Made by a program: the position numbers and the translations under genes. DNA of 5,531 nt, from the NCBI GenBank assembly GCA_903934275.1, contig CAIZNF010000516.1, forward strand, positions 1 through 5,531. Reading direction: 5' to 3'. The notes below the pieces were generated by a model. It made no database searches, was not told the origin of the DNA, and saw only the letters and a program-made list of their open reading frames with translations. Shown piece after piece: positions 1 to 5,525 of this stretch (position 1 is the first letter of the stretch; each line of letters begins with the position of its first letter). This stretch comes from an uncultured Nitrosomonadales bacterium. Its GTDB lineage: Bacteria > Pseudomonadota > Gammaproteobacteria > Burkholderiales > Gallionellaceae.

Positions 1-842
1 GCTTCGCTCAGCGGGATGGTATCGGTAACAACCAGTTCATCCAGCGCGGAATTTTCGACGCGCTCGATCGCCGGGCCGGACAGCACCGCATGGGTGCAGT
101 AGGCCAGCACGCGCGTTGCGCCCTTTTCTTTCAGCGCGTTAGCCGCTTCGCATAGCGTGTTGGCGGTATCCACCATATCGTCCATGATGATGCAGGTGCG
201 ACCCACCACATCGCCGATGATATTCATCACTTTTGCCACGTTCGGCTTGGGGCGGCGTTTGTCGATAATCGCCAGATCCGCATCCAGTTCCTTGGCCAGT
301 GCGCGGGCGCGCACCACACCGCCCACGTCCGGCGACACCACAATCAGGTTAGGGTAATTGCTCTTCCATACATCGGACAGCAAGATCGGGCTGGCGTAGA
401 TGTTGTCCACCGGAATATCGAAGAATCCTTGAATCTGGTCGGAGTGCAAATCCATAGTCAATAAGCGGTCTACACCGGCACTGCTCAGCATATCGGCCAC
501 CACTTTGGCGGTAATCGCGACGCGCGCCGAACGCGGGCGGCGATCCTGGCGCGCGTAGCCGAAATACGGCATCGCTGCGGTGATACGCCCGGCGGAAGCG
601 CGTTTTAACGCGTCCACCATCACCATTACCTCCATCAAATTATCGTTGGTCGGCGCACAGGTGGATTGCAGCACAAACACATCTCTGCCGCGCACATTCT
701 CAAGGATTTCCACCATCACTTCGCCGTCGGAAAAGCGGCCAACCTTGGCGCGTCCGAGTTGGATATGCAGGTGCTGGACAACCGCAGCAGCGAGCTTGGG
801 ATTGGCATTGCCGGTAAACACCATCAAGCGGTCGTAGGACAC
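1..842 (-). CDS. prs: Ribose-phosphate pyrophosphokinase (PRPP synthetase), 3' end cut off by the window
   Basis: Makes 5-phosphoribosyl-1-pyrophosphate from ribose 5-phosphate and ATP in the cytoplasm, feeding purine, pyrimidine, NAD, histidine and tryptophan synthesis. I translated the minus strand from a GTG at 842-840: it opens [18 protein letters not shown] and stays open for 280 codons to the window edge. The family is about 316 residues, so roughly 36 C-terminal residues are missing. Visible family motifs are the flexible catalytic loop [16 protein letters not shown] (96-111), [12 protein letters not shown] (130-141), the catalytic-lysine stretch DKRRPKPN (194-201), and the PRPP-binding loop [12 protein letters not shown] (218-229). 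The GTG start is preferred because GAGGG lies 6 nt upstream. An ATG six codons in (824-822) and a TTG two codons upstream are less likely. The tRNA-Gln gene ends 48 bp upstream, so the two may share a transcript; I see no convincing separate promoter. No disrupted motif is visible. Confidence 0.97.
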   Translation of the reverse strand, partial: MSYDRLMVFTGNANPKLAAAVVQHLHIQLGRAKVGRFSDGEVMVEILENVRGRDVFVLQSTCAPTNDNLMEVMVMVDALKRASAGRITAAMPYFGYARQDRRPRSARVAITAKVVADMLSSAGVDRLLTMDLHSDQIQGFFDIPVDNIYASPILLSDVWKSNYPNLIVVSPDVGGVVRARALAKELDADLAIIDKRRPKPNVAKVMNIIGDVVGRTCIIMDDMVDTANTLCEAANALKEKGATRVLAYCTHAVLSGPAIERVENSALDELVVTDTIPLSE

Positions 843-848
843 TTGCAA

Positions 849-853
849 CCCTC
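849..853 (-). promoter_or_regulatory. Ribosome binding site of prs
   Basis: On the minus strand this reads GAGGG, 6 nt before the GTG at 842-840. It supports GTG as the prs start over the in-frame ATG at 824-822. Confidence 0.7.
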
Positions 854-890
854 TAAAGAATCAAAACGAAAAAACATACACCCTTAAATA

Positions 891-965
891 TGGCTGGGGA
901 GGTAGGGATCGAACCTACGAATGCCGGAATCAAAATCCGGTGCCTTACCACTTGGCGACTCCCCA
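891..965 (-). tRNA. tRNA-Gln, anticodon UUG
   Basis: This 75-nt tRNA folds completely by eye. The acceptor strands TGGGGAG and CTCCCCA form 7 bp, the anticodon stem is CCGGA/TCCGG, and the T stem is GTAGG/CCTAC around TTCGATC. The anticodon-loop sequence TTTTGAT gives anticodon TTG (plus-strand positions 931-933, reading caa), so it decodes CAA and probably CAG. The weak U1-A72 pair is typical of bacterial tRNA-Gln. The CCA tail is encoded at 893-891. It lies between ispE and prs on the same strand, with a large palindrome just upstream (976-1111). It could be processed from an operon transcript, or use a promoter I cannot identify. Confidence 0.97.
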
Positions 966-975
966 TCATCACTCG

Positions 976-1111
976 GAACGTGTTTTAAAAGTTACTGCGC
1001 GTCCGAACTGCGGCGTTGCGCGGTGCTCGGAATCCTCATGTACTTGTGTACATTCTTGCGCTCCGTGCGTCTTGCACTTCGGCCTGCTCGCTATACTTTT
1101 AAAACACGTTC
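976..1111. repeat. Long concentric palindrome (copy 1) overlapping the ispE stop codon
   Basis: The outer arms are a perfect 17-bp inverted repeat: GAACGTGTTTTAAAAGT at 976-992 and its complement at 1095-1111. At the centre is a second perfect hairpin, ATGTAC (1038-1043), loop TTGT, GTACAT (1048-1053). The two midpoints nearly coincide (about 1043.5 and 1045.5). Sequence between the arms and the core is imperfectly self-complementary and GC-rich. The right arm includes the last ispE codons and its TAA stop; the left arm ends 11 nt from the 5' end of the tRNA. In RNA it would form a long hairpin between the ispE and tRNA-Gln/prs segments. It may act as a transcript-end, processing or stability structure, but no T-run typical of an intrinsic terminator is seen. 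Its layout resembles the palindromes at 2660-2838 and 4754-4894, though the outer arms differ. Confidence 0.75.
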
Positions 1112-1986
1112 TCAAGCACCCAGTCATGCAATGGATGCTTTGCTAAACCTTGCGCGATCATACCGCGCATCTCATGCGGTAACTGTTGCAACACTGCTTC
1201 AGCCTGGCTGCGGCTGGCAAACTCGGCAAACACACATGCACCAGACCCGGTCATCATCGCTTTACCGAAGCCATTCAGCCAGGTTATATGATGCCCCACT
1301 TCCGGGAATATGCCACACACCACAGATTGCAGGTCGTTGTGAAGTTGCTGCTCCCGGAGCTGCCCCCCAAAAAGCAGTCCTTTTGAGAGGGCGCGCATTG
1401 TGATGGAAACCGTATTGCGTGTCAATTCCGGGCGGGCAAAAATCTGCGCGGTCGGCACATGCACCGGGGGAAACAGCACCACATACCAGGCTTCCGGCAA
1501 GGAATAGGCTTGCAACTCCTCGCCAACACCTTCGGCAAAGGCGTTCTCGCCGAACACGAACACCGGCACATCCGCACCCAATTTCAGGCCGAGTTGCATC
1601 AAGCGCGGGCGTGGCAGGCATAGCGACCACAAGCGGTTCAGCGCGATCAGAGTGGTCGCAGCGTCAGAGCTGCCGCCGCCAAGGCCGCCGCCCATCGGGA
1701 TGCATTTTTCGACTGTAATATCAACACCCAATTCGCATCCGGTCTCGCTTTGCAGCAGGCGCGCCGCACGCACGCATAAATCCTGTTCCTCGTCCACACC
1801 CTCGATGGCGTTGGTGCGCCGCACCATGCCGTCTTCGCGCAGGCTGAAATGCAGCGTGTCATGCAGGTCAATGAAGCGAAACAGGGTTTGTAGCAGATGA
1901 TAGCCATCTGGCCTGCGCCCGACAACATGCAGGAACAGGTTTAATTTCGCCGGTGCGGGGCAAGTCAATTTTACTGAGGATTCCAT
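1099..1986 (-). CDS. ispE: 4-diphosphocytidyl-2-C-methyl-D-erythritol kinase
   Basis: GHMP-family kinase that phosphorylates the 2-hydroxyl of CDP-ME with ATP, the fourth step of the MEP isoprenoid pathway, in the cytoplasm. The 295-residue product matches the usual size (about 280-300). Visible motifs, numbered from the ATG, are PAPAKLNLFLHVVGRRPDGYH near the start with the catalytic lysine (K14), the ATP-binding glycine loop MGGGLGGGSSDAAT (98-111), KLGADVPVF with the catalytic aspartate (D139), and the C-terminal GHMP motif MTGSGACVFAEF (245-256). The start is uncertain. The ATG at 1986-1984 is chosen; a GTG two codons upstream (1992) and a TTG at 1968, which would give the short MTCPAPAKLN form, are alternatives, and no clear Shine-Dalgarno site separates them. 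It overlaps the 3' end of lolB by 16 bp, which implies translational coupling. The stop codon lies inside the right arm of the palindrome at 976-1111. Confidence 0.96.
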   Translation of the reverse strand: MESSVKLTCPAPAKLNLFLHVVGRRPDGYHLLQTLFRFIDLHDTLHFSLREDGMVRRTNAIEGVDEEQDLCVRAARLLQSETGCELGVDITVEKCIPMGGGLGGGSSDAATTLIALNRLWSLCLPRPRLMQLGLKLGADVPVFVFGENAFAEGVGEELQAYSLPEAWYVVLFPPVHVPTAQIFARPELTRNTVSITMRALSKGLLFGGQLREQQLHNDLQSVVCGIFPEVGHHITWLNGFGKAMMTGSGACVFAEFASRSQAEAVLQQLPHEMRGMIAQGLAKHPLHDWVLENVF

Positions 1987-2540
1987 TCCCACTCATCAAT
2001 CAGTAATTGCACTTGTAAGCCCTCGTGGCTTAGCTGCAAGCGTGAGGGCAAACTGCCCGGTTTAGTATCGGCATAGCGTAGGTAGCGCACTTCCCAGCCG
2101 CTCTGATATAGCACGGAAATCTGGCCGTTCGCGGCGCGCTCTATTTTCGCAGGGCTATTGGCATCCGCTATACCCAGCACCCAATGATGCAAGCCCCCCA
2201 GCGGCAGATGCCAATGCAACACCTGTTGCATCAGCGTTTCCACATCGCTGGCCTGGTAGTGTTTGTCGCCTTCATCCAGCGTCGCCTGCCGCGCGTCGCT
2301 ATAAATGCGTGCGGCAGTTTGTCCGAGCGGTGCGAGCAGCAGCATTTCGTCGGATTGAGCCTGATGGTTCCAGCGCAGCCCGGCGGAATGGCGTTCGCCC
2401 CGGTGGTTGATAGAAATGCGCCCATTAAGTGCGAACGCGGCTGTTTCAAATTGCGCGGGGCGTGCGACCGGTGCGGGCGCTGATGGTAGCAACGCGCAAC
2501 CGCACAATATGCCTGCTAACAATACGCTCCACCAGCGCAT
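1971..2540 (-). CDS. lolB: Outer-membrane lipoprotein receptor LolB
   Basis: LolB takes lipoproteins from the periplasmic carrier LolA and inserts them into the inner leaflet of the outer membrane; it is itself a lipoprotein. The 189-residue product starts MRWWSVLLAGILCGCALL, a short signal peptide with lipobox LCGC. Cys15 would be lipidated, and the +2 residue is Ala, compatible with outer-membrane sorting. The mature part shows LolB-like features: FALNGRISI with GERHSAGLRW, then LLLAPLGQTAARI, a tryptophan-rich middle (HWHLPLGGLHHWVLG), GWEVRYLRY and LPSRLQL. The start is fixed by GGAGG 7 nt upstream. An open frame runs to 2642, but those extra residues would bury the signal peptide and include the hairpin at 2617-2631. 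It ends inside the start of ispE. The name rests on domain flavour and on its usual position before ispE; LolB is poorly conserved in sequence. Confidence 0.92.
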   Translation of the reverse strand: MRWWSVLLAGILCGCALLPSAPAPVARPAQFETAAFALNGRISINHRGERHSAGLRWNHQAQSDEMLLLAPLGQTAARIYSDARQATLDEGDKHYQASDVETLMQQVLHWHLPLGGLHHWVLGIADANSPAKIERAANGQISVLYQSGWEVRYLRYADTKPGSLPSRLQLSHEGLQVQLLIDEWEWNPQ

Positions 2541-2547
2541 CAAGGAG

Positions 2548-2552
2548 CCTCC
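2548..2552 (-). promoter_or_regulatory. Ribosome binding site of lolB
   Basis: On the minus strand this reads GGAGG, 7 nt before the ATG at 2540-2538. It decides the start in favour of the form beginning with a lipoprotein signal peptide. Confidence 0.8.
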
Positions 2553-2616
2553 AACGGGCATGGGCGAGCACCACCCATGATAATGAAATTCGCCATGCCT
2601 GCTTTCCCTTCTCCAG

Positions 2617-2631
2617 CCCTCCACGGGAGGG
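2617..2631. repeat. GC-rich hairpin upstream of lolB
   Basis: CCCTCC at 2617-2622 pairs perfectly with GGAGGG at 2626-2631 across an ACG loop, inside a purine/pyrimidine-rich stretch (about 2605-2640). It resembles the common interspersed bacterial repeats built on CCCTCTCCC-type hairpins, from memory only. It lies in the leader of lolB, downstream of the palindrome at 2660-2838 in the direction of transcription. No T-run follows it on the minus strand, so a terminator is not supported. Confidence 0.5.
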
Positions 2632-2659
2632 AGAGGGGGCAAACGAATTGTCGTGCAAG

Positions 2660-2838
2660 TTTCACATTAAATGTCAACATTTCATCCCAATTGCCGCGCT
2701 GCGAAAAAAATTTCTTGCTCACATATCAAACATATGCGGCACGGCAAAGTGGGATAAGCAGGCGATCCGCGTAGCGGATGCTTGCAAATTTCTTCTGCGC
2801 CTTGCATTTGGGCGAATTCTGGATTTTTAGAGGCCCCT
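2660..2838. repeat. Palindromic interspersed element (copy 2) between the TPR gene and lolB
   Basis: The core is a perfect hairpin, CATAT (2722-2726), loop CAAAC, ATATG (2732-2736). The core with its flank at 2708-2743 aligns with 4802-4838 at about 32 of 37 positions, counted by eye. The right part, 2786-2838, also matches 4842-4894, including GCGCCTTGC and the end TTTTTAGAGGCCCC against TTTATAGAGGCTCCC. The left outer arm (about 2660-2690) is badly degraded, matching the complement of the right arm at about half its positions, so the left boundary is inferred from symmetry about the core. The element begins 2 bp after the TPR stop codon. It carries a 35-bp insertion, annotated separately. 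The 299-bp gap 2541-2839 otherwise holds only the hairpin at 2617-2631 and the lolB ribosome binding site. Confidence 0.65.
2749..2788. repeat. Nested 35-bp hairpin insertion with one copy of a 5-bp flanking repeat
   Basis: Relative to the related element at 4754-4894, copy 2 has extra sequence here. The extra 35 bp (2749-2783) are bordered by direct repeats GCAAA at 2744-2748 and 2784-2788, as a small target duplication would leave. The insert folds on itself: ATCCGC (2765-2770), loop GTA, GCGGAT (2774-2779), with outer pairs AAGC (2756-2759) and GCTT (2780-2783) around a bulge. It has no coding capacity. The direct repeat could be chance, so the insertion model is moderate. Confidence 0.5.
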
Positions 2839-2839
2839 A

Positions 2840-4561
2840 TCACGGAATAAATTTTTTAATAACGGCTTGCAACAACGCATTACCGGGATTAGCCTTGAGG
2901 CTGTCGAGCCAAATTTTTCTGGCTTCCTCCTTGTCGCCGCGCGCCCACAACACTTCGCCCAAGTGCGAAGCAATTTCCGGGTCGGGATTGCCGGCAAAAG
3001 CGCGCCACAATAATTTCACGCTCTCGTCCAGCTTGCCGCTGCGGTAATATCCCCAACCCACGCTGTCCATGATGGCGATATCATCGGGGGCGAGTTGCAA
3101 GGCCTTTTCCACAAGGGCAACCGCCTCCGGGATGCGCTCGTTTCGCTCCAGCATGCTGTACCCCAGTGCGTTGTATGCGTGCGCGTGATCCGGCTTAATC
3201 TGGATCAGCTTGCGCATCAGTTGCTCGAACACATCCGGCTTGCCGATTTTATCCGCCAGCATCGCGGCTTCGTAAAGCAAGTCGGGGTGGTTGGGCAGTT
3301 TTTCCAAGCCTTGCTGCAACACTTGATACGCATCCTCTGCGCGCTTCGCATCACGCAAAAATTGCGCCTCAATCAACCATAGTTGCACGCGTTGCTGATT
3401 GCTGTTGGCCTGCATCTGGTGTAACTGCCCCCTCGCTTCTTCCAGCCTGCCGCGTTTGCTCAATATATAAGCTACGCGCAATTGCGCCGCAAACTGGTGC
3501 TCGCCGCCTTTCACTTCCCGGTAATGCGCAATCGCCTCTTCTTCATTTTCCTTGGCCTCACTCAGCTGTCCGAGGTAATACTGCACCGTATCCTGTTCCT
3601 TTTTGCCTTTGGTGAGTGCCTGTTTGAGCTGTGTCTCCGCACCCTGCAAGTCGTTTAATTGCAGGGAAATCAGAGCGATTGCGAAAGCCAGGTCGGGGTT
3701 TTCCGGGTTGTCTTTTGCCAGACGCTGAAATTCTTCACGCGATGGCTTGTACTGCTTTTGCTCCAACAATGAGCGCGCATACTGCAAACGGATTTCACGC
3801 GCATCCGGGTAATCCGACAAGTAGTGCCGCAGTACTTCCAAGCCTTGCTGCGGTGCTTTTTTCTGCAATAGCTGCGCTTCCAACGATACCGCCATGTCCC
3901 AATTCTGCCGCAAGTTGCGCGCCTGCCGCACCTCATTCAGAGCAAGCTCAATGTTGCCCGCCAGTTGCGCCAATTGCGCTACTGACCAATGCGCCTCTGC
4001 CACATTCGGATAGGGTTGCGCAAGATTGCGCATCAGTTCCAACGCGGCAGGCTTGTCGGCATAAGGGGCGACCAATTGGAAAATCTGCATGAAAGCATTT
4101 CCGGAATTTGCTTGTTCCGCCTTCAATACCTCGGCCAATTCCAGTTGTGCCTCATCCAATTTGCCACCGCGCAACAATATCGAAGACAACATACGCCCCG
4201 CCAATGGCGAAGCCGGCTCAATTTCCCGCCATTGTCTGAGTGCAACAATCGACTTGTTTACATCGCCGGACTCAAAGGCCAGTTGCGCCGCACGCCGCGC
4301 CAAGCGTGGGTCGCGTGTTTTTTTGGCCATGCTAGTGCTGCCTTCCACGGCCAGCGCTTTATGTCCGCGCTGATTGGCAATTTCGGTCAACAGGAATTCA
4401 TAGATCAACTCGTCGCTCAACTCAACATTGGGCAATATCTGCGTAGCTTCCGCCTGCTGCCCGGCTGGCGCAGCCGGTTGCGCTGACTCAGTGCGCTGTG
4501 GAACTTGCGCACAGGCAGTGAGCAGCAAACTACAAACAATAAGACAATTAGTTAAGTTCAT
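2840..4561 (-). CDS. TPR-repeat lipoprotein of unknown specific function
   Basis: A 573-residue predicted lipoprotein. The start MNLTNCLIVCSLLLTAC gives a signal peptide with lipobox LTAC and lipidation at Cys17; Ala at +2 fits outer-membrane sorting. An Ala/Pro/Gln-rich linker follows (about 18-45), then a mostly helical array of tetratricopeptide-like repeats. The clearest are near the C terminus, about 460-493 (AYNALGYSMLERN), 495-528 (MDSVGWGYYRSGKLDESV) and 530-563 (HLGEVLWARGDKEEARKIW). TPRs are protein-binding scaffolds; no catalytic domain is visible and the partner is unknown. Large TPR proteins commonly sit beside lolB-ispE in betaproteobacteria (recalled). An ATG ten codons upstream (4591) is possible, but no ribosome site supports it. 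A weak promoter-like pair on the minus strand, TTGTAG (4619-4614) and TAATAT (4595-4590) 18 bp apart, would place that ATG inside the -10 box. The short form lacks basic residues in its n-region, a point against it. Confidence 0.9.
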   Translation of the reverse strand: MNLTNCLIVCSLLLTACAQVPQRTESAQPAAPAGQQAEATQILPNVELSDELIYEFLLTEIANQRGHKALAVEGSTSMAKKTRDPRLARRAAQLAFESGDVNKSIVALRQWREIEPASPLAGRMLSSILLRGGKLDEAQLELAEVLKAEQANSGNAFMQIFQLVAPYADKPAALELMRNLAQPYPNVAEAHWSVAQLAQLAGNIELALNEVRQARNLRQNWDMAVSLEAQLLQKKAPQQGLEVLRHYLSDYPDAREIRLQYARSLLEQKQYKPSREEFQRLAKDNPENPDLAFAIALISLQLNDLQGAETQLKQALTKGKKEQDTVQYYLGQLSEAKENEEEAIAHYREVKGGEHQFAAQLRVAYILSKRGRLEEARGQLHQMQANSNQQRVQLWLIEAQFLRDAKRAEDAYQVLQQGLEKLPNHPDLLYEAAMLADKIGKPDVFEQLMRKLIQIKPDHAHAYNALGYSMLERNERIPEAVALVEKALQLAPDDIAIMDSVGWGYYRSGKLDESVKLLWRAFAGNPDPEIASHLGEVLWARGDKEEARKIWLDSLKANPGNALLQAVIKKFIP

Positions 4562-4663
4562 GGCAACGCTGCTCTCAATACGGGCGCACATATTAGGTTA
4601 TATTTAGCCGAACCTACAACAGGGAATCTCTAGGCCGGACGAGCCGGAACCAAAAAGGCGCGC

Positions 4664-4685
4664 GTAGGAGCGATCTCAAGGTCGC
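4664..4685 (+). repeat. GTAG-type REP-like hairpin
   Basis: GTAG at 4664-4667 is followed by a hairpin, GCGATC (4670-4675), loop TCAA, GGTCGC (4680-4685), with one T-G wobble. GTAG plus a short GC-rich palindrome is the layout of REP sequences mobilised by RAYT (TnpA-REP) transposases. It lies in the 386-bp gap 4562-4947, which also holds the stem-loop at 4713-4747 and the palindrome at 4754-4894. The rest of the gap (about 4620-4660) has a short CCGG/CCGG stem but nothing I can name. Confidence 0.5.
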
Positions 4686-4712
4686 AATTTAACGGCTCGC
4701 GGACTGGAGCCT

Positions 4713-4747
4713 GCTCTTACGGTGATTGGCTGCGCATCCGGTAAGAG
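4713..4747. repeat. Stem-loop CTCTTAC/GTAAGAG
   Basis: CTCTTAC (4713-4719) pairs perfectly with GTAAGAG (4741-4747) across a loop of about 21 nt. No T-run follows on either strand, so it is not a convincing intrinsic terminator. It abuts the palindrome starting at 4754 and could be part of the same repeat cluster. Confidence 0.4.
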
Positions 4748-4753
4748 ACTAAA

Positions 4754-4894
4754 GGGAACCTCTATAAATCCAAACTTCGTCGTGATACTGCGTTGCTCAA
4801 TAAATTTCATCGCTTACATATCAAACACATGCGGCGCGCTGAAATTTCTCTCGCGCCTTGCCTCGTTTAGAATTTTGAATTTATAGAGGCTCCC
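4754..4894. repeat. Palindromic interspersed element (copy 3), the most intact copy
   Basis: A 141-bp palindrome. The outer arms are GGGAACCTCTATAAAT (4754-4769) and its near-complement ATTTATAGAGGCTCCC (4879-4894); the ATTTATAGAGG part pairs perfectly and the arms continue inward with mismatches. The outer midpoint (4824) falls on the central loop TCAAAC (4821-4826). The core and right half match copy 2 at 2708-2743 and 2786-2838. It lies between the small gene at 4948-5208 and the TPR gene, where it could form a long RNA hairpin. It encodes nothing, so if mobile it would be MITE-like and depend on a transposase elsewhere; that is inference. Confidence 0.7.
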
Positions 4895-4947
4895 TAAAAA
4901 TTCACATTCATTCCAATTGGTAGGATCGGGGCGGATAAGGGAGCCAC

Positions 4948-5208
4948 TTACTTTAACAGTGGATGATCCTTGGGTAATTGTTTGGAATACCAAATCGCAA
5001 GTTTATGTCGCATGGACTTCTCGGCAACTTGCTCCTCCGGCAGGGCTTGGATGACTTTGTCGTGAACCAGAAGCCGGTAGAGATATAACAGTTTTTCGCT
5101 CGCCGAGTCGGTTGCTTCAAACTCGACTACGCCACGCCCCTCCGCGTACTTTACGCCAGCGAGCAGCGCTTCCTTGAATAAAGCATTTTCATTTTTCAGT
5201 TTTTTCAT
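4948..5208 (-). CDS. Small hypothetical protein, possibly DUF5062-like
   Basis: An 86-residue protein beginning MKKLKNENALFKEALLAGVKYAEGRG and ending KLAIWYSKQLPKDHPLLK. It is charged, has no signal peptide or membrane segment, and is probably cytoplasmic and mainly helical. The arrangement (basic start, YLYRLLVHDKVIQALPEEQ in the middle, KLAIW..KQLP.DHPL at the end) resembles the DUF5062 family as I remember it; this is not verified and the family has no known function. The ATG at 5208 is chosen because GGAG lies 6 nt upstream. The frame stays open to 5370, but that extension crosses a REPIN-like repeat and looks non-coding. The gene is isolated, with palindrome copy 3 downstream and repeats upstream, so it is probably transcribed alone. 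The clear ribosome site and sensible protein ends support a real gene. Confidence 0.75.
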   Translation of the reverse strand: MKKLKNENALFKEALLAGVKYAEGRGVVEFEATDSASEKLLYLYRLLVHDKVIQALPEEQVAEKSMRHKLAIWYSKQLPKDHPLLK

Positions 5209-5214
5209 AGTGAT

Positions 5215-5218
5215 CTCC
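5215..5218 (-). promoter_or_regulatory. Ribosome binding site of the small hypothetical gene
   Basis: On the minus strand this reads GGAG, 6 nt before the ATG at 5208-5206. It supports the 86-residue form over the 140-residue open frame. Confidence 0.65.
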
Positions 5219-5324
5219 GTTGGCGACGCACTCAACCAATATTTGTTTGGAGCTGCAAGATTGAAAGCGTTTTGTTTCCCGCGTGGCAGTGTCCACTGAT
5301 ACCAAATTTCAGATTGAACATGTA

Positions 5325-5391
5325 TTTTTGTAGGGCGGACTCTGCTCGCCGGATGATAGTTGCCTGGCATAGCCAGATCAACCTACAAAAA
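5325..5391. repeat. REPIN-like doublet
   Basis: A perfect 10-bp inverted repeat, TTTTTGTAGG (5325-5334) and CCTACAAAAA (5382-5391), places GTAG at the left end and CTAC at the right end. Next to the left GTAG is an imperfect hairpin, GGCGGAC TCT GCTCGCC (5334-5350). Inside the right half is a perfect hairpin, CTGGC (5364-5368), loop ATA, GCCAG (5372-5376). Two REP-like units facing each other is the architecture of REPINs. It lies in the 323-bp gene-free stretch 5209-5531, upstream of the small gene. Between it and that gene (5219-5324) I see no confident promoter. Confidence 0.5.
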
Positions 5392-5398
5392 GCAGTTG

Positions 5399-5525
5399 TC
5401 CGCAGATTACGCAGATTTCCGCTGATTAAACAAAGAATTGCCCCGTTTAGTGTACCTACCTTTTGGGTGATATGTAATCATTGATAACTGCATGAAAATC
5501 TGCGTTAATCTGCGTAATCTGCGGA
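5399..5525. repeat. Inverted repeat of short tandem units at the window end
   Basis: TCCGCAGATTACGCAGAT (5399-5416) is perfectly inverted at 5508-5525, 91 bp apart. With mismatches the arms extend inward by about 12 bp. Each arm consists of two to three tandem copies of a 9-10-bp unit of the form CGCAGATTA (in the right arm, ATCTGCG three times). The interior (5429-5495) is AT-richer and shows no ORF or clear motif. Similar CGCAGATT-type repeats occur in many bacterial genomes, as far as I recall. The window ends 6 bp after the right arm, so the element could extend further. Confidence 0.6.

Noticed and set aside
976..1111. Simple rho-independent terminator for ispE
   Set aside because: The hairpin is far too long and there is no T-run after the stem on the minus strand; a terminator role is only possible in a looser sense.
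921..1403. 160-codon open frame on the plus strand
   Set aside because: It runs antisense through the tRNA, the palindrome and the 3' half of ispE, and its product has no recognisable features.
2541..2642. Longer lolB form starting at 2642
   Set aside because: It would put 34 residues before the signal peptide and lacks a ribosome site; the ATG at 2540 has GGAGG at ideal spacing.
3989..4486. 165-codon plus-strand open frame opposite the TPR gene
   Set aside because: It is a shadow of the minus-strand TPR frame, which has a lipobox and clear repeats; the antisense product has neither.
4590..4619. Promoter for the TPR gene (TTGTAG, 18 bp, TAATAT on the minus strand)
   Set aside because: Each box matches the consensus at only four of six positions, so it is mentioned under the gene but not annotated as a feature.
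5209..5370. 54-codon N-terminal extension of the small hypothetical gene
   Set aside because: It crosses the REPIN-like repeat and reads as unstructured sequence, while a good ribosome site precedes the internal ATG at 5208.
5399..5525. Possible CRISPR array
   Set aside because: The repeated units are only 9-10 bp, directly adjacent and partly inverted, with no spacers of constant length.
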